From Chamaecrista fasciculata (taxonomy: Eukaryota; Streptophyta; Magnoliopsida; Fabales; Fabaceae), in the NCBI GenBank assembly GCA_003254925.1, contig QANZ01003656.1:41611-105610 (forward strand): a DNA stretch of 64,000 bases, written 5' to 3'. Every line of letters starts with the position of its first letter. Position 1 is the first letter of the stretch. Both the position numbers and the translations under genes were made by a program. Below the pieces are notes generated by a model that saw only the letters and a program-made list of their open reading frames with translations, was not told the DNA's origin and did no database searches. Shown one piece after another: positions 63,567 to 64,000 of this stretch.

Positions 63567-64000
63567 CTGAAATTAAAAGGAAAACGACACTACCATTAGA
63601 GAAGAATAAGACCTTATGTGGGCGGGAGTGGAAATCATCAGAGCTGAAAACTGAGAGTTGATTTTCTTTTTTTTTCTAATTAAAGTGAAAAAGAAGATAT
63701 AATTAAGGGACTCGGTAACTGGGCTGCAAGCTTTTGAACTTATTATGGCTAAAGAATGAAGCGGAAAGGCACTGAAGAACTACTGTACTGATTATGGCTA
63801 AAGAATGAACGTTAGACATAGTAAAGCAATAGAAGCGACGATTATACAGACCAAGCACAAAACATTGCAAAAGCAGCCAAAATCCAAACTCCTCAACATT
63901 TGGCAGAGTAGAACTGTAATTATAACAACATATGCACCAAAATTCAACGGAAATGGCAGAAAATGGAGGTAACGAAGAGAGCAGAGAATGAAATACAACA
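63567..64000 (-). other. Part of SKI2 intron 1
   Basis: Upstream of the first exon seen, on the minus strand, there is a polypyrimidine acceptor but no sequence like the conserved SKI2 N-terminus before the window ends. The first coding exon should lie beyond 64000. Confidence 0.7.

Overview
The window is nuclear DNA of a eudicot plant. Its genes are intron-rich with GT-AG splice sites, the intergenic DNA is AT-rich, and small transposable elements are abundant. Plant-specific genes are present: a chloroplast RbcX, an E-class PPR protein, a CCoAOMT-like methyltransferase and a KORRIGAN fragment. I cannot name the species. The assembly has one run of 253 Ns (21954-22206) and four single Ns (1513, 43641, 45485, 55860). 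At two of the single Ns the flanking sequence is repeated on both sides, so they look like joins of overlapping contigs.

Layout. 1-2.05 kb: repeats and MITEs. 2.6-7.0 kb (+): RIO2 kinase of 40S ribosome maturation. 8.1-9.65 kb (-): a CCoAOMT-like O-methyltransferase split inside an exon by a 321-bp TRIM retrotransposon with identical LTRs. 10.05-11.04 kb: a ~1-kb inverted repeat upstream of that gene, with a related single copy just 3' of the gene. 11.9-20.4 kb (-): an SR140/U2SURP-type splicing protein in 17 coding exons. 21.9-25.1 kb: N gap, a palindromic MITE, and an inverted-repeat element that has picked up the first exon of a KORRIGAN endoglucanase gene and carries a nested hAT MITE; a SINE follows. 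25.8-30.1 kb (-): a two-RRM hnRNP F/H-like protein. 30.7-31.3 kb: a MULE-like MITE. 33.75-37.66 kb (+): SEC62. 38.57-40.8 kb (-): an E-class PPR protein. 42.2-45.7 kb: a repeat-rich tract with a poly(A) retroposon, a complete 179-bp mini-Helitron, a broken tandem IDA-LIKE peptide array and a minisatellite. 46.1-48.9 kb (+): RbcX. 49.9-63.57 kb (-): SKI2 RNA helicase, whose first exon lies beyond the right edge.

How the genes fit together. The intact genes are mostly housekeeping: ribosome maturation (RIO2), splicing (SR140, hnRNP-like), ER translocation (SEC62), organelle RNA processing (PPR), Rubisco assembly (RbcX) and cytoplasmic 3'-5' RNA decay (SKI2). They do not form a pathway. The novelty is in the accessory DNA. 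The strongest candidates are a peptide-hormone-like locus with about six tandem IDA/EPIP units of 90 bp, a TRIM insertion disrupting a methyltransferase, a transposon carrying KORRIGAN exon 1, and a hairpin-forming repeat with homology to the 3' flank of the adjacent gene.

Exon coordinates were read by hand from splice signals, frame and family similarity. They add up to full-length open frames, but no transcript or database was consulted.
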